A stretch of 64,000 nt of DNA from Vagococcus penaei (GTDB taxonomy: Bacteria; Bacillota; Bacilli; Lactobacillales; Vagococcaceae). A program made the position numbers and the translations under genes. Below the pieces are notes generated by a model. It was not told the origin of the DNA. It worked only from the letters and a program-made list of their open reading frames with translations, and searched no databases. Location of the stretch: positions 784,001-848,000 of the forward strand of contig NZ_CP019609.1 of assembly GCF_001998885.1 (NCBI RefSeq), in the 5' to 3' direction. Numbering within the stretch: position 1 is the first letter of the stretch; every line of letters begins with the position of its first letter. Positions 36,841-46,403 of the stretch are shown piece after piece.

Positions 36841-38304
36841 TTAACGAATCGTCCCCATTAATTTTTGAATCGGTTTACGACCTGTGAATAATAAAATACC
36901 GGCAACGACAGCTACGGTACCAACAATACCGAAATAAGCTGATTCTGTTGAACTAGTGTAAAAACGCGCAATTTGTGCATTAATAGCTTGTGAAGAAGCA
37001 TCAGCCAATAGCCAAATAGCTAGTGTCTGTGATTCAAACGCACGTGGCGCTAATTTTGTTGTGACAGATAAACCAACTGGTGACAAGCACATTTCCCCTA
37101 CAATCATGATAAAGAAGCTTGCGACTAACCATAGTGGACTAACACGTTGATCAACTCCAAATAGAACGCCTGGTAACATCAATAATACAAAAGATAAACC
37201 AGCCATAACTAGACCAATGGAGAATTTAATAACAGTCGAAGGCTGACGATTACCAAGTTTTGTCCAAAGTGTCACAAAAACTGGTGTTAATGCAACAACA
37301 AAAACAGGATTTAAAATTTGATACCAACTAGCTGGTACGTTAAAACCGAGCATTGAAGACTTAGTCCGTTCTTCAGCAAATAGGGCTAGAATAGACGAAC
37401 CTTGTTCTTCTAATGACCAAAAAATAATGGCTGCGATAAATAATGGAATATACGCACGAATATGTTGACGCTCATCATCTGACACATCTTTCGAGCGAAT
37501 CATACGAGTAAAATAGTATACTGGTAATCCGATACCTAGAATACTAACAAAGTTAACGAAAAAATTAATCGTTAATAGCTTAAGCATAGCTGCTCCACCA
37601 AAAATTACCATCACCACTACTAAAACAATCATAAAAATTTTAATCACTTTTGAGCGTTCTTCTGGCTTGATTGGATTTGTTGGTTCAAGACCAATATCAG
37701 CAATTGTATGTTTTCCTTGGAAATAATAAACTAACAAACCAACAAACATTCCTACAGCTGCTACAGAAAAACCTGCATGATAATTAACTTCTTGGCCTAA
37801 TGTTCCCACAATAATCGGAGCCAATAAACTACCTAAGTTAATACCCATATAAAAAATTGAAAAACCAGAATCACGACGCGCATCTTCTTTTGAATATAAG
37901 CCACCAACCATACTAGATACATTGGCTTTTAAAAGCCCAGTCCCAATAACAATCGTAATCATTGAAATAAATAATGCTCCTATTCCAAACGGTGTGGCTA
38001 AAATAATATGCCCGACCATAATAAAAACTCCGCCGTAAAAGACCGATTTATGTTGACCAAATACTCTATCTGCTAACCAGCCACCAACAATACTAGACAT
38101 AAAAACTAACGACCCATAAATTGACATAATTGACAATGCAGTTGATTTTTCTAAACCTAATCCACCGTTAGCAACGGTATCATACATATAGAATAATAGA
38201 ATCGCTCGCATACCATAATAACTGAATCGTTCCCACATCTCTGTAAAGAACAATGTCGACAGTCCTCGAGGTTGTCCAAAAAACGTTTTTTCCTTGGTAT
38301 CCAT
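36841..38304 (-). CDS. dtpT: Proton-coupled di/tripeptide transporter (POT/PTR family)
   Basis: 487 residues with about fourteen membrane helices. The proton-coupling ExxER motif is in TEMWERFSYYG near 18-27, and the second PTR signature is FYMGINLGSLLAPI near 150-163. It is DtpT-like and imports di- and tripeptides into the cytoplasm. AAAGGTGG precedes ATG. Monocistronic, preceded by a 405-bp AT-rich gap. Confidence 0.94.
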   Translation of the reverse strand: MDTKEKTFFGQPRGLSTLFFTEMWERFSYYGMRAILLFYMYDTVANGGLGLEKSTALSIMSIYGSLVFMSSIVGGWLADRVFGQHKSVFYGGVFIMVGHIILATPFGIGALFISMITIVIGTGLLKANVSSMVGGLYSKEDARRDSGFSIFYMGINLGSLLAPIIVGTLGQEVNYHAGFSVAAVGMFVGLLVYYFQGKHTIADIGLEPTNPIKPEERSKVIKIFMIVLVVVMVIFGGAAMLKLLTINFFVNFVSILGIGLPVYYFTRMIRSKDVSDDERQHIRAYIPLFIAAIIFWSLEEQGSSILALFAEERTKSSMLGFNVPASWYQILNPVFVVALTPVFVTLWTKLGNRQPSTVIKFSIGLVMAGLSFVLLMLPGVLFGVDQRVSPLWLVASFFIMIVGEMCLSPVGLSVTTKLAPRAFESQTLAIWLLADASSQAINAQIARFYTSSTESAYFGIVGTVAVVAGILLFTGRKPIQKLMGTIR

Positions 38305-38504
38305 AGTAAACCACCTTTAATTATTTTGTTACTGTTATTTATACAGTAAACCCATTTTTATTCTACTCTCATGACAAGTCAAATGCAAACCGATTTAGTT
38401 GATTATAAACAGTTTAATACCAATTACCCCTAACAGTTTTGACATGTTATTCAATTTTAAATGACTAGTTCATTTAATTACTAACTTTAAATAAATCAAA
38501 AATA

Positions 38505-38642
38505 AAAAAACACTTTTTTTATTTTAATTAATTTTTTAAATAATTTTTAAAAACTGAATTAAAAGTGTATAATCCGCTTTATTAAATAAATAAATCAACA
38601 AATAAAATAACTATAGTTATCATTTTTTCATTTGTTGATTTA
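38505..38642. repeat. Nested inverted repeats in the gap between the PTS gene and dtpT
   Basis: The 405-bp gap (38305-38709) has no gene. Two further AT-rich foldback structures lie next to the PTS terminator. One pairs ACACTTTT (about 38510) with AAAAGTGT (about 38564). The other pairs TAAATCAACAAA (38591-38602) with TTTGTTGATTTA (38631-38642) and encloses the palindrome ATAACTATAGTTAT (38607-38620). They may be accessory terminators or structural elements. Confidence 0.55.
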
Positions 38643-38648
38643 TGAAAT

Positions 38649-38690
38649 AAAAAAACAAATTTCTAGATAATTAATTGCTAGAAATTTGTC
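38649..38690 (-). terminator. Terminator of the PTS gene
   Basis: Perfect ACAAATTTCTAG (38655-38666) and CTAGAAATTTGT (38678-38689) arms, followed by seven T on the minus strand. Confidence 0.88.
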
Positions 38691-38709
38691 TTCATATAAA
38701 TCATTAAAA

Positions 38710-40128
38710 TTAATTGCCACTATCATGCATAACTTCCTTTGGTACACCAAATAAGTAAGTCAAAATAAATGCTAAACAGAAAATAACGACGCCTACTACA
38801 AGATATGTTACAAGCTGATAGGAATCATATATATACATTAACGGCGATAAAATGACAGCTAGTCCATATGAATTCGCTTTAATACCTAAAATTGATAAAA
38901 TCATACCACCTAATGCCGAGCAGCCAATCATAATACCTAATGGTTTCATGCCATAGCGAATCGTAATCCCAAAGAGAGCTGGTTCACTAACACCTAGTAA
39001 TTGAGTAATTCCGGCGCTTGTTCCAATAACTTTAACATTCTTATCTCTAGCTTTTTTACTAATTGCAAAACTAACAGCAGCGTTAGCAAAACCATACATA
39101 GCACATAAAGTAATCAATGGATTAAAGCCAGTTGAAGCCAGTAACGTTGTTTCAATCATGATGAATAAGTGATGCATACCTGTCATAACTGCTAAAGGAT
39201 ACATAAATCCAATTAACAGACCACCAATTCCAAATGGGACATCAATTAACCAAGTAACGACAGACACTAACCCGCTTTCAACAAAATGTAGCAATGGTCC
39301 TAAAACTAATAAACCAACTAACATCATAACTGCAATCACAACAAAAGGGGTAAACATTAAGTCAAGGGAGTTTGGCATCCATTTACGTGAAAACTTTTCT
39401 AGTTTAGCACCTAAAATACCAACAACTAGAGCTGTTAAAACACTTCCTTGGTAGCCAACAATTGGAATAAAGCCAAACGCAATTAATGGTTGTACACCAC
39501 TATTGATATCTGCAACAGCATAGGCATTCGGCAGAGCCGGTGACACCAACATCAAACCGATAACAAAGCCAATAACTGGTGTCCCACCAAATTTTTTAAA
39601 GGCTGACCAACAAATCAGTGCTGGTAAAAAGGCAAAGACTGTATCTGTTAATACACTGATTAAGGTCGTAATATAAGTCGGGATAGCGTCTGGTGTCGTA
39701 CCAAAGAAGGCTAAAACTAAGTCATTTAACACGACCCCTTTTAAACCTAAAAATAGTCCTGTCGCAACAATTCCTGGAATAATCGGAATAAACACATCTG
39801 ACAAGGTCCGTACAGCCCGTTTAATTGGATTACCATCACGTTTCATATTTTCTAACGAGGTTTCTTTATTTTTCAATTCTGGATCCGTTTCCATTAAGCT
39901 CTCATAAACTTTATTAACAATACCTGTCCCTAGGACAATTTGGTATTGTCCAGCATTATAAAAAACACCTTTTACTTCATCAATTTTTTGGACTAAAGAG
40001 TCATCAATACTTGCTCGATCTTTAACTTCCAATCTTAAACGCGTTGCACAATGTGTCATACTAATAATATTATCTTCACCAACAACGTCGACAATGTCTT
40101 GCCCAATTTTTTTATAGTCTTTTGCCAT
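38710..40128 (-). CDS. PTS alpha-glucoside/disaccharide-type EIIBC component
   Basis: 472 residues. The start at 40128 (MAKDYKKIGQ) is preferred because GGAGG lies 8 bases upstream; an upstream ATG at 40143 overlaps that site. The EIIB domain (1-85) has the phosphorylated Cys27 in MTHCATRLRL and AGQYQIVLG. The EIIC domain spans the rest with about ten helices and LLGVSEPALFGI. There is no EIIA domain, so phosphate must come from another EIIA. The pairing with a GH13 hydrolase gene 6 bp upstream points to an alpha-glucoside (sucrose, isomaltose, trehalose or similar). The exact sugar cannot be read from sequence. Confidence 0.88.
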   Translation of the reverse strand: MAKDYKKIGQDIVDVVGEDNIISMTHCATRLRLEVKDRASIDDSLVQKIDEVKGVFYNAGQYQIVLGTGIVNKVYESLMETDPELKNKETSLENMKRDGNPIKRAVRTLSDVFIPIIPGIVATGLFLGLKGVVLNDLVLAFFGTTPDAIPTYITTLISVLTDTVFAFLPALICWSAFKKFGGTPVIGFVIGLMLVSPALPNAYAVADINSGVQPLIAFGFIPIVGYQGSVLTALVVGILGAKLEKFSRKWMPNSLDLMFTPFVVIAVMMLVGLLVLGPLLHFVESGLVSVVTWLIDVPFGIGGLLIGFMYPLAVMTGMHHLFIMIETTLLASTGFNPLITLCAMYGFANAAVSFAISKKARDKNVKVIGTSAGITQLLGVSEPALFGITIRYGMKPLGIMIGCSALGGMILSILGIKANSYGLAVILSPLMYIYDSYQLVTYLVVGVVIFCLAFILTYLFGVPKEVMHDSGN

Positions 40129-40149
40129 TAGTCTGTCCTCCATTAATTA

Positions 40150-41796
40150 TTAACTAAATAAAATACTTTGATAGGGTAATAATTTAAGTTGTTTACCCGT
40201 AAGGAATTGGTCATGTGAATCAAGCCAGACAGACTCAATAGGAGCGTCTAACTCAACCAATTGTTCTTTGGTTCCAAAGTTTGTAATCGAATAAACACGC
40301 TTACCTTGATACTCGCGATAATAAGCAATAATATCATCTGCTAATGATGTTATAAAGTGAATATCACCTTTTTGTAAACACGGAGCGATAGGTGACTTTT
40401 GACGAAGCTCAATCATTTTTTTATACCAATTATATACTGAATTATTATTTGCCGTAATTTTTGGATAAGTTTGACTCATACCCAGCCAGGGTTCAATATC
40501 TGAAAAACCACCATACTGAGCACTTGTCCAAGGCATTGGCGTTCTAGTATTATCACGGCTTCTTAAATTGACAAATTCTAAGGCCTCACTTGGTGAAAAC
40601 CCTTCATCAATTGACCGATAGTAATTGTCTATACTAGAAATATCATCAAATTCTGAGATAGACTCTCGATGAGCATTGATCATACCCAGTTCTTGTCCTT
40701 GATAGATAAACGGGGTTCCCCGTAAGAAAAAGTACATACTACCAATACCTTTAGCAGCTTCTGGTGTTTGATAACCTGGTGCAACTAATTTTGATAAGGC
40801 ACGGGGTTGGTCATGATTTTCAATGAAATTAGCACCCCAACCTGCTTTTTGTAATGCTTCTTGTGATGTCATTAATAAATCGCGAAATTCTCTAGCCGTC
40901 CAATTAGTCCGTTTAAACCAGTCAGAGCCTGATTCTACATCTATATCAGCATAGTGAAAATCAAAAATCATAGAAAAATAACCATCTCGACCAATAAATT
41001 GTTCAAAATCTTGATAGGCAACTCCTGGTGCTTCACCAACAGTCACACAATTATACTTATCAAATGTCTCTTGACGTAACTCGGTAAGAAAAACCTCAAT
41101 TCCTGGACGATTACGCGTCTTGAACTTACATGAGACTAAACCATCAACACCATCAGCTGGTAGACTAGCATAATCCTGGTCTTTTTTAACAAATGTAATG
41201 GAATCAATGCGAAAACCAGCAATTCCTTTATCGAGCCAACGATTAATCATTTGATACAATTCTTTACGAACGTCAGGATTTTCCCAGTTCAAATCAGGTT
41301 GACGCTTATCAAATACATGTAGGTAGTAACTCTCTTCGTTAGGAACTTTTTCCCAAACTGATCCCCCAAAAATCGACCGCCAATTATTGGGTCTTTCCTT
41401 ACCTTCTCTAAAAATATAATAATCACGATATTTACTGTTCTTATCCGCTAAAGCTGCTTGGAACCAAGGGTGTTCATCTGACGTATGATTAATAACTAAA
41501 TCTAAAATAATTTTAATATCAAGGTCTTTTGCCTGTTTCAGTAACTCATCAAAATCTGCCATTGTCCCAAATTGAGGATTAATTCCCTCAAAATCAGCGA
41601 TGTCGTATCCATTATCGACCATTGGTGATGTAAAAATAGGACAAATCCATAGCATGGTCACACCAAGTTCTTTTAAATAAGGTAATTTTTCTGTTATCCC
41701 TTTTAAATCACCAATCCCATCATGATTTGTATCTTTAAAGCTTTTGGGATAAATTTGATAAACGACGTCATCTTTCCACCAGTCTGTTGTTTGCAT
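40150..41796 (-). CDS. GH13 alpha-glucosidase (oligo-1,6-glucosidase-like)
   Basis: Cytoplasmic alpha-glucosidase of 548 residues that would hydrolyse the imported, possibly phosphorylated, alpha-glucoside. GH13 conserved regions: DLVINHTSDEHPWF (99-112), GFRIDS with nucleophile Asp198, VGEAPG with acid/base Glu255, and ENHDQPR with Asp329. It has the oligo-1,6-glucosidase family opening WWKDDVVYQIYPKSF. Trehalose-6-phosphate hydrolase is a close alternative, but region II (FRIDSITF) differs from the usual FRFDVI. A LacI-type operator lies 20 bp before the start. Confidence 0.88.
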   Translation of the reverse strand: MQTTDWWKDDVVYQIYPKSFKDTNHDGIGDLKGITEKLPYLKELGVTMLWICPIFTSPMVDNGYDIADFEGINPQFGTMADFDELLKQAKDLDIKIILDLVINHTSDEHPWFQAALADKNSKYRDYYIFREGKERPNNWRSIFGGSVWEKVPNEESYYLHVFDKRQPDLNWENPDVRKELYQMINRWLDKGIAGFRIDSITFVKKDQDYASLPADGVDGLVSCKFKTRNRPGIEVFLTELRQETFDKYNCVTVGEAPGVAYQDFEQFIGRDGYFSMIFDFHYADIDVESGSDWFKRTNWTAREFRDLLMTSQEALQKAGWGANFIENHDQPRALSKLVAPGYQTPEAAKGIGSMYFFLRGTPFIYQGQELGMINAHRESISEFDDISSIDNYYRSIDEGFSPSEALEFVNLRSRDNTRTPMPWTSAQYGGFSDIEPWLGMSQTYPKITANNNSVYNWYKKMIELRQKSPIAPCLQKGDIHFITSLADDIIAYYREYQGKRVYSITNFGTKEQLVELDAPIESVWLDSHDQFLTGKQLKLLPYQSILFS

Positions 41797-41815
41797 TATA
41801 TTTCCTCCTATTTTG

Positions 41816-41829
41816 TGGTATCGATATCA
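41816..41829 (-). promoter_or_regulatory. LacI-family operator upstream of the GH13-PTS operon
   Basis: TGGTATCGATATCA, a near-perfect palindrome centred on ATCGAT, 20 bp before the GH13 start codon. An almost identical site lies at the same distance before the lacI-type gene, which marks it as that regulator's operator. It also matches cre with one mismatch, so CcpA could share it. Confidence 0.7.
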
Positions 41830-41855
41830 TAAAATGCCATTTAAAGAATCTACTA

Positions 41856-42854
41856 CTAAGTAGACTCTCGAACAATTAATTCTAAGACTAATTTTTCTTG
41901 ATTGATCTGATAGGTCACATCTTCAATTTGAGCAATCGTTAATTTTGTTGCTTCTTCTCCTAAGGCAGCTATTGGCTGTGACAAGGTTGTTAATGGTACT
42001 GCTAAAATGGAGGTAAACGGTTGGTCATCAAAGCCCATAATGGCCAAATCATCGGGTATTCTTTGATTCGCTGCTAAATAGGCTTTCATGATACCAGTCG
42101 CAACTTCATCACTATTTGCAAAGACAGCATCTGGTCGCTTATGCTTAGGTAAAGCTAACAGTTTTAGACCAACTTGCTCACCATCTTCAATTGTATGAAC
42201 TGATTGAAAAATCCAATCACGATTAAAAGGCAAATTATGTGTGACTAATGCACGCTCAAAACCTTTTGTCCGATATTTCCCATGTCCATTTGCCATCAAA
42301 GTACCACCAGTACAGTAAGCTATTTTGTGATAACCTTTTTGAATTAAATAAGTCACACCATCGTATACAGCGCATTCTTGATCTGTAACTACCTGTGGTA
42401 AACGAGAGTGTGGCATATTCTCATTACATAAAATAATCGGACCATATTTAGCATAAGATTCAACTGTCTGCGCGTCTATTTCAATCGAACACATAATAAT
42501 ACCAGCTAGCACTTGCTGCTTGAGTAGTTCTAACATTTTTACTTCAGACTCAGAGTCATCATATGTCTGCATGACTAAAACAGTATAGCCCTGACTTTTT
42601 GCTTGCTTCTCAATTGCATCAACCAGGTAAGCGAAAAAAGGATTCGTAATTCTTGAAACGAGTACGCCAATCATTGTCCCTTTTTTAGACCGTAATTGTG
42701 TCGCAATCGAGCTTGGTACATAATTTAATGTGTCCATTGCCTGTTGAATGCGTTTCTTTTTCTCCTCAGAGATATACGGATGATTGTTTAAATAGCGTGA
42801 AACTGTGGATACCGATAAATCCGCTAATTTTGCTACATCTTTAATTGTTGCCAA
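41856..42854 (-). CDS. LacI/GalR-family regulator of the adjacent sugar operon
   Basis: 332 residues with an N-terminal HTH and hinge (ATIKDVAKLADLSVSTVSRYLNNHPYIS, recognition helix near 16-25; hinge helix VPSSIATQLR). A periplasmic-binding-like sensor domain follows. It is located 59 bp upstream of the GH13-PTS genes on the same strand. Operators precede both units, so it probably represses itself and the operon until the sugar or its phosphate binds. Confidence 0.92.
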   Translation of the reverse strand: MATIKDVAKLADLSVSTVSRYLNNHPYISEEKKKRIQQAMDTLNYVPSSIATQLRSKKGTMIGVLVSRITNPFFAYLVDAIEKQAKSQGYTVLVMQTYDDSESEVKMLELLKQQVLAGIIMCSIEIDAQTVESYAKYGPIILCNENMPHSRLPQVVTDQECAVYDGVTYLIQKGYHKIAYCTGGTLMANGHGKYRTKGFERALVTHNLPFNRDWIFQSVHTIEDGEQVGLKLLALPKHKRPDAVFANSDEVATGIMKAYLAANQRIPDDLAIMGFDDQPFTSILAVPLTTLSQPIAALGEEATKLTIAQIEDVTYQINQEKLVLELIVREST

Positions 42855-42872
42855 AAACCCACCTCACTTCTG

Positions 42873-42886
42873 TGGTATCGATTTCA
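42873..42886 (-). promoter_or_regulatory. LacI-family operator upstream of the regulator gene
   Basis: TGGTATCGATTTCA, 13 of 14 bases identical to the site at 41816-41829, 19 bp before the start codon. It implies autoregulation. Confidence 0.7.
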
Positions 42887-43018
42887 TATATACTATAACT
42901 CGCTTTGAAAGCATTGTCAATCAAAATAATCACATCGGTTCATAAATTTAAAACAGTCTTTTCTTGTGTTTTATAATTGTATCGTGGCATAATATTATAA
43001 TAAAGGAGTGATTTTTAT

Positions 43019-43690
43019 ATGAACCAACCAATAAAAAAACCCATCTTATTTTATATAATTATCTTATTTGGTATTTTACTGATGCTTATTTCAGGTGTTC
43101 AATCATTAGATGGTGGCAATCAAGCATCTGGCAAATTTTTTCTATCGTTTGAAATGTTTTTAGGCATTATTTTATGCTTTTTACCTTATTTTATTGAAAA
43201 AAGCTTTAAATTGGTAACACCAGTACTATTAAAAAATATGTATTGGTTGTTTATTCTCTTTTCTGTCTTTTTAGGAACTGGTCTTTCATTTTATAGTAAG
43301 GTTTATTATTGGGATAAATTTTTACATTTTTCTAGCGCTATGCTACTAGTTGCACTGGGTATCGGCTTTTTAAGCTATTTAATGCCAAAATTGGATCATC
43401 TAACCGTTAGTACGGTTATCTTATTTGGTTTTTTCTTTGCAATGACTGCTGGTGTATTTTGGGAATTCTATGAGTTTACTTTTGATGGTCTTTTACATCT
43501 CAATATGCAACGTTTCTTAACGAGTTCAGGCAAAGAATTATTAGGACGAGCTGCACTCATGGATACCATGTCAGATTTATTTACTAATACTTTCGGTGCT
43601 TTAATTTTTAGTATTTTTTGTTATTTTAAAGCTAAATCTAATCCAAAATGGTTAACCTATTTAGCTTTTGTCAAAGTAACGTCTAAATAA
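43019..43690 (+). CDS. Conserved polytopic membrane protein (DUF2238/YjdF-like)
   Basis: 223 residues with about six membrane helices. Conserved polar residues lie within the membrane region: YYWDKFLHFSSAMLL near 97-111, GVFWEFYEFTFD near 143-154, and DTMSDLFTNTFGAL near 181-194. This pattern of D-x-x-x-H, E-x-x-E and D-x-x-x-D matches the uncharacterised DUF2238/YjdF family as I recall it. AAAGGAG precedes ATG. Monocistronic, with a bidirectional terminator. Function unknown. Confidence 0.8.
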   Translation: MNQPIKKPILFYIIILFGILLMLISGVQSLDGGNQASGKFFLSFEMFLGIILCFLPYFIEKSFKLVTPVLLKNMYWLFILFSVFLGTGLSFYSKVYYWDKFLHFSSAMLLVALGIGFLSYLMPKLDHLTVSTVILFGFFFAMTAGVFWEFYEFTFDGLLHLNMQRFLTSSGKELLGRAALMDTMSDLFTNTFGALIFSIFCYFKAKSNPKWLTYLAFVKVTSK

Positions 43691-43710
43691 AAGTTTACTT
43701 ATCTTCCATA

Positions 43711-43757
43711 AAAAAAGAACTTATTATCCATATAATCAGATAATAAGTTCTTTTTTG
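43711..43757. terminator. Bidirectional terminator between the DUF2238-like and lipoprotein genes
   Basis: GAACTTATTATC (43717-43728) and GATAATAAGTTC (43739-43750) perfect arms with A6 and T6 flanks. Confidence 0.92.
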
Positions 43758-43786
43758 TGTTTTCTAACTAATCATCAATAAGATAA

Positions 43787-44449
43787 TTATTTAGCTAACT
43801 CTAAAGGTAATGTCACATCATAAGTATGATCAACTTTGTCTTCTGAACTATCTTTTTTATGTCCAGTAAAACTAATTTTTATTTCTTTGATACTATCGAT
43901 TTGATCAGTATCATTAAATTTAAAGTGAATATAACCATCTTTTTTATGGTCTTTAGCAAAAACATCATCCCAAATATCTAAAAAGTGATCTGCTTTAACT
44001 TCTTTACCATCTTTTAAGACAATTGTTGCTTCCTTTGGACGTACTTTAACTTCTTCTTCACCTTTATTTTCTAAAGTATAGTGCATTGACATTAAGCCTT
44101 TGTAATCTTTCTCTTGGTCATCTTTAAATTTATCTACTTCAACAACTTTAACTTTATCAATGTTAAAGTCAACATTTTCCCAACTACTATCAGTCCAATC
44201 TGTTTTATATTCTGCTTCTAATTTCACTTTTGGATCTTTGTCACCAGTAATAATTTCTTTAAAGTAACCGTCGTCTTTCAATGTTGCTTCTCCTGCAACT
44301 TCTTCTACTCCACCAGATAACGATGTTGACGTTTCAGTTACTTTTCCTGATTCAATTGTTCCTTGAATTTCTTCTTTTTGTCCACATCCACCTAATGCTA
44401 CTAATAATAGAGATGCACACACTGTTGTTCCTAAAATCATTTTTTTCAT
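43787..44449 (-). CDS. Secreted lipoprotein, DUF5067-like
   Basis: 220 residues. Signal peptide with lipobox LGGC (Cys22). After a Thr/Ser/Glu-rich spacer comes a domain with an FKEIITG start, a DKDYKGLMSMHYTLENKGEEEVKVRP beta-sandwich core and very high Asp/Glu/Lys content. This resembles DUF5067/TELO-associated extracellular domains (immunoglobulin-like) of lactic acid bacteria. The match is from memory. Its promoter region carries a motif shared with hdeD and gadC. Confidence 0.78.
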   Translation of the reverse strand: MKKMILGTTVCASLLLVALGGCGQKEEIQGTIESGKVTETSTSLSGGVEEVAGEATLKDDGYFKEIITGDKDPKVKLEAEYKTDWTDSSWENVDFNIDKVKVVEVDKFKDDQEKDYKGLMSMHYTLENKGEEEVKVRPKEATIVLKDGKEVKADHFLDIWDDVFAKDHKKDGYIHFKFNDTDQIDSIKEIKISFTGHKKDSSEDKVDHTYDVTLPLELAK

Positions 44450-44829
44450 AATAATAAAGCCTCCTGGTTAAATTTATGGTTTTTTTAAAATACATTAAAA
44501 GAAGATAAATAACTTTAAATAACTTTTAACATAACTTATCTTTCCTATAAATAAATTATAACATAATAGAATGTAGTTAATTCTTTATATTGTCTTTTGA
44601 AACGAAAATTAATGATATTATTAATTTAAAAACTCTATTATTAATCAAAATAATTTTATAAAGCCTTTTAACATAGTTTATTAAACAAAATAAAATAAAT
44701 CGGATTATTAAAAATGATTAATTGTTTAAAATACGATTAAAATTTGAAACAACTAGCTTTTTATCGTATTCTATAATTATCAGCAACACAAATGTGACTG
44801 ATTAAATTACCGATAAAGGGCTGATTAAG
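44450..44829. promoter_or_regulatory. AT-rich divergent control region between the lipoprotein and Mga-like genes
   Basis: These 380 bp have no gene and are almost entirely A/T. On the minus strand 44589-44608 reads TTTTCGTTTCAAAAGACAAT, close to a sequence upstream of hdeD (54657-54676). No other clear element was identified. Mga-type regulators are known to favour curved AT-rich DNA. Confidence 0.45.
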
Positions 44830-46344
44830 ATGGAGAAAAATATTTTTAATTTACTAAACAACCATAATAAAGTTATCTTAAACATGTTAGAAATTATTTC
44901 TGAAAACAATCGTTGGTATAGCGTCAACGAAATTAGTCTACAATTGAATGTAGTTGAAAGAACTGTTCAACGCTATATTCATCAGCTCGAAGATATTGTT
45001 GCAGAATATAATACTGAAAAGCGACAACAAATCACGCTAATGTATGAGAAATACAAAGGTATCTATCTAGAAATTGAACAAGGAAGTAATTATATTGATT
45101 TCAGAAACTATATTTTGGAAAATGATGAATCAATGCTCATTTTGAAAAAAATTATGTTTGAAGAATTTGATTCAGTAAAAAAATATGCCATGACTTACTA
45201 TGTCAGTGAAAGTATGGTTCGAAAGAGTTTAAAAAAAATTAAAGACTTTTTGAATTTATACAATATTGATCTTTCCAGAAATTCCTTTAAACTAATTGGT
45301 GACGAAAAACAAATTAGATTAGTTTCCTACATTATCGCTTGGGTAACCTTTAAAGGTGTTACTTGGCCCTTTAATACGATTGACCAACGAAAAATCTATC
45401 AAACAGTTGATGGATTTTCAAATGCGATGAAACTAAATGTTTCAGACATTCATCGTAAACAGATGGCTTATATTTTCGCTGTTAACTTACTTCGATTAAG
45501 AAAAAATCATATTATGCCATTTGAAAAAAGCTGGGATAACTATGTCAATCTAAGTATGTTAAAAGAATCGATTCCTTTATTAAAATCATTTATGGCTGAT
45601 TATAGTGTTCATATTGATGCCGAAATTTATTTTTATGTTTTATTGATGCAAACAAAAGTTAAAATCTATGAATCAAATGAATTACGGGATCGGATTTTAG
45701 GTTATCATAAAAAAATGAATTCTGATATTTATCGCGCAACAGAATTATTTGTTAAACAATTTGAATCTGAGCTAACAGAAATACCTTATGAAATAAAAGA
45801 GCGTTTTTTTGTTACTAGCTTTTGTGCCCATCTCTTTGCTCAACTCTTTACGCAAATTAATATGGATATTGATGGTCATCCCTTATTTGAATTAGACGAT
45901 AATGAATTTCCAACTTTACGAGGTATTCTTTCAAAATTCATAGATGACTTATATGAGCAAAGTCAAAATCCTTTATTTTTAGAAAAAGGCTTTCTCATTC
46001 AAAAATATTTACTTTTATTTTCTTCTATTTTGCCATTAACTCACTATGAACCAGCAATTTATATTTATTTAGAGACTGACTTACCTTATTTTATTAAACA
46101 AAATATCATGGTTCGGATAAGTGACCGTTTTAAACATGATTTTAATCTGTCTTTTTTAGATATGTCACAAAAAGATAAAGCAGATATTATTTTCACCAAC
46201 GTTCCTAACTTAATTGAAGAACGACAACGTTTTACTTATGGTATCCTACTCTTTGATTTTCCTATCAAGTTACGTGATTTTATTGAATTAGAAAAAAAAC
46301 TCCAGATTGTTGTTCAAAAGAAAGTTACCAATCAATTGATATAA
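44830..46344 (+). CDS. Mga/AtxA-family transcriptional regulator
   Basis: 504 residues. An N-terminal HTH_Mga region (about 15-60, with SVNEISLQLNVVERTVQRYIHQL) is followed by the Mga HTH domain (about 65-160, YYVSESMVRKSLKKI). Then come PRD-like helical domains (about 170-390) and a C-terminal EIIB-like domain (about 400-500, with IYIYLETDLPYFIKQNI). These regulators respond to PTS phosphorylation and often control surface or virulence genes. It lies next to the gad genes (convergent with that operon), making it the likely regulator of the island; this is inference. Confidence 0.88.
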   Translation: MEKNIFNLLNNHNKVILNMLEIISENNRWYSVNEISLQLNVVERTVQRYIHQLEDIVAEYNTEKRQQITLMYEKYKGIYLEIEQGSNYIDFRNYILENDESMLILKKIMFEEFDSVKKYAMTYYVSESMVRKSLKKIKDFLNLYNIDLSRNSFKLIGDEKQIRLVSYIIAWVTFKGVTWPFNTIDQRKIYQTVDGFSNAMKLNVSDIHRKQMAYIFAVNLLRLRKNHIMPFEKSWDNYVNLSMLKESIPLLKSFMADYSVHIDAEIYFYVLLMQTKVKIYESNELRDRILGYHKKMNSDIYRATELFVKQFESELTEIPYEIKERFFVTSFCAHLFAQLFTQINMDIDGHPLFELDDNEFPTLRGILSKFIDDLYEQSQNPLFLEKGFLIQKYLLLFSSILPLTHYEPAIYIYLETDLPYFIKQNIMVRISDRFKHDFNLSFLDMSQKDKADIIFTNVPNLIEERQRFTYGILLFDFPIKLRDFIELEKKLQIVVQKKVTNQLI

Positions 46345-46386
46345 AAAAGAATCCCTCAATCAAATTAACGATTGAGGGATTCTTTA
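46343..46386. terminator. Bidirectional terminator between the Mga-like gene and the pva-gadB operon
   Basis: AAAGAATCCCTCAATC and GATTGAGGGATTCTTT perfect 16-bp arms with an 8-base loop. Confidence 0.93.
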
Positions 46387-46403
46387 ACGTACTTATAACA
46401 AAT

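Noticed and set aside
38591..38642. CRISPR or mobile-element end
   Set aside because: A single AT-rich foldback without repeats, transposase or target duplication; no CRISPR array, insertion sequence, prophage or integrase was seen anywhere in the window.
40150..41796. Firm call as trehalose-6-phosphate hydrolase
   Set aside because: Region II and the EIIBC partner do not clearly match TreC/TreP; other alpha-glucosides are equally possible.
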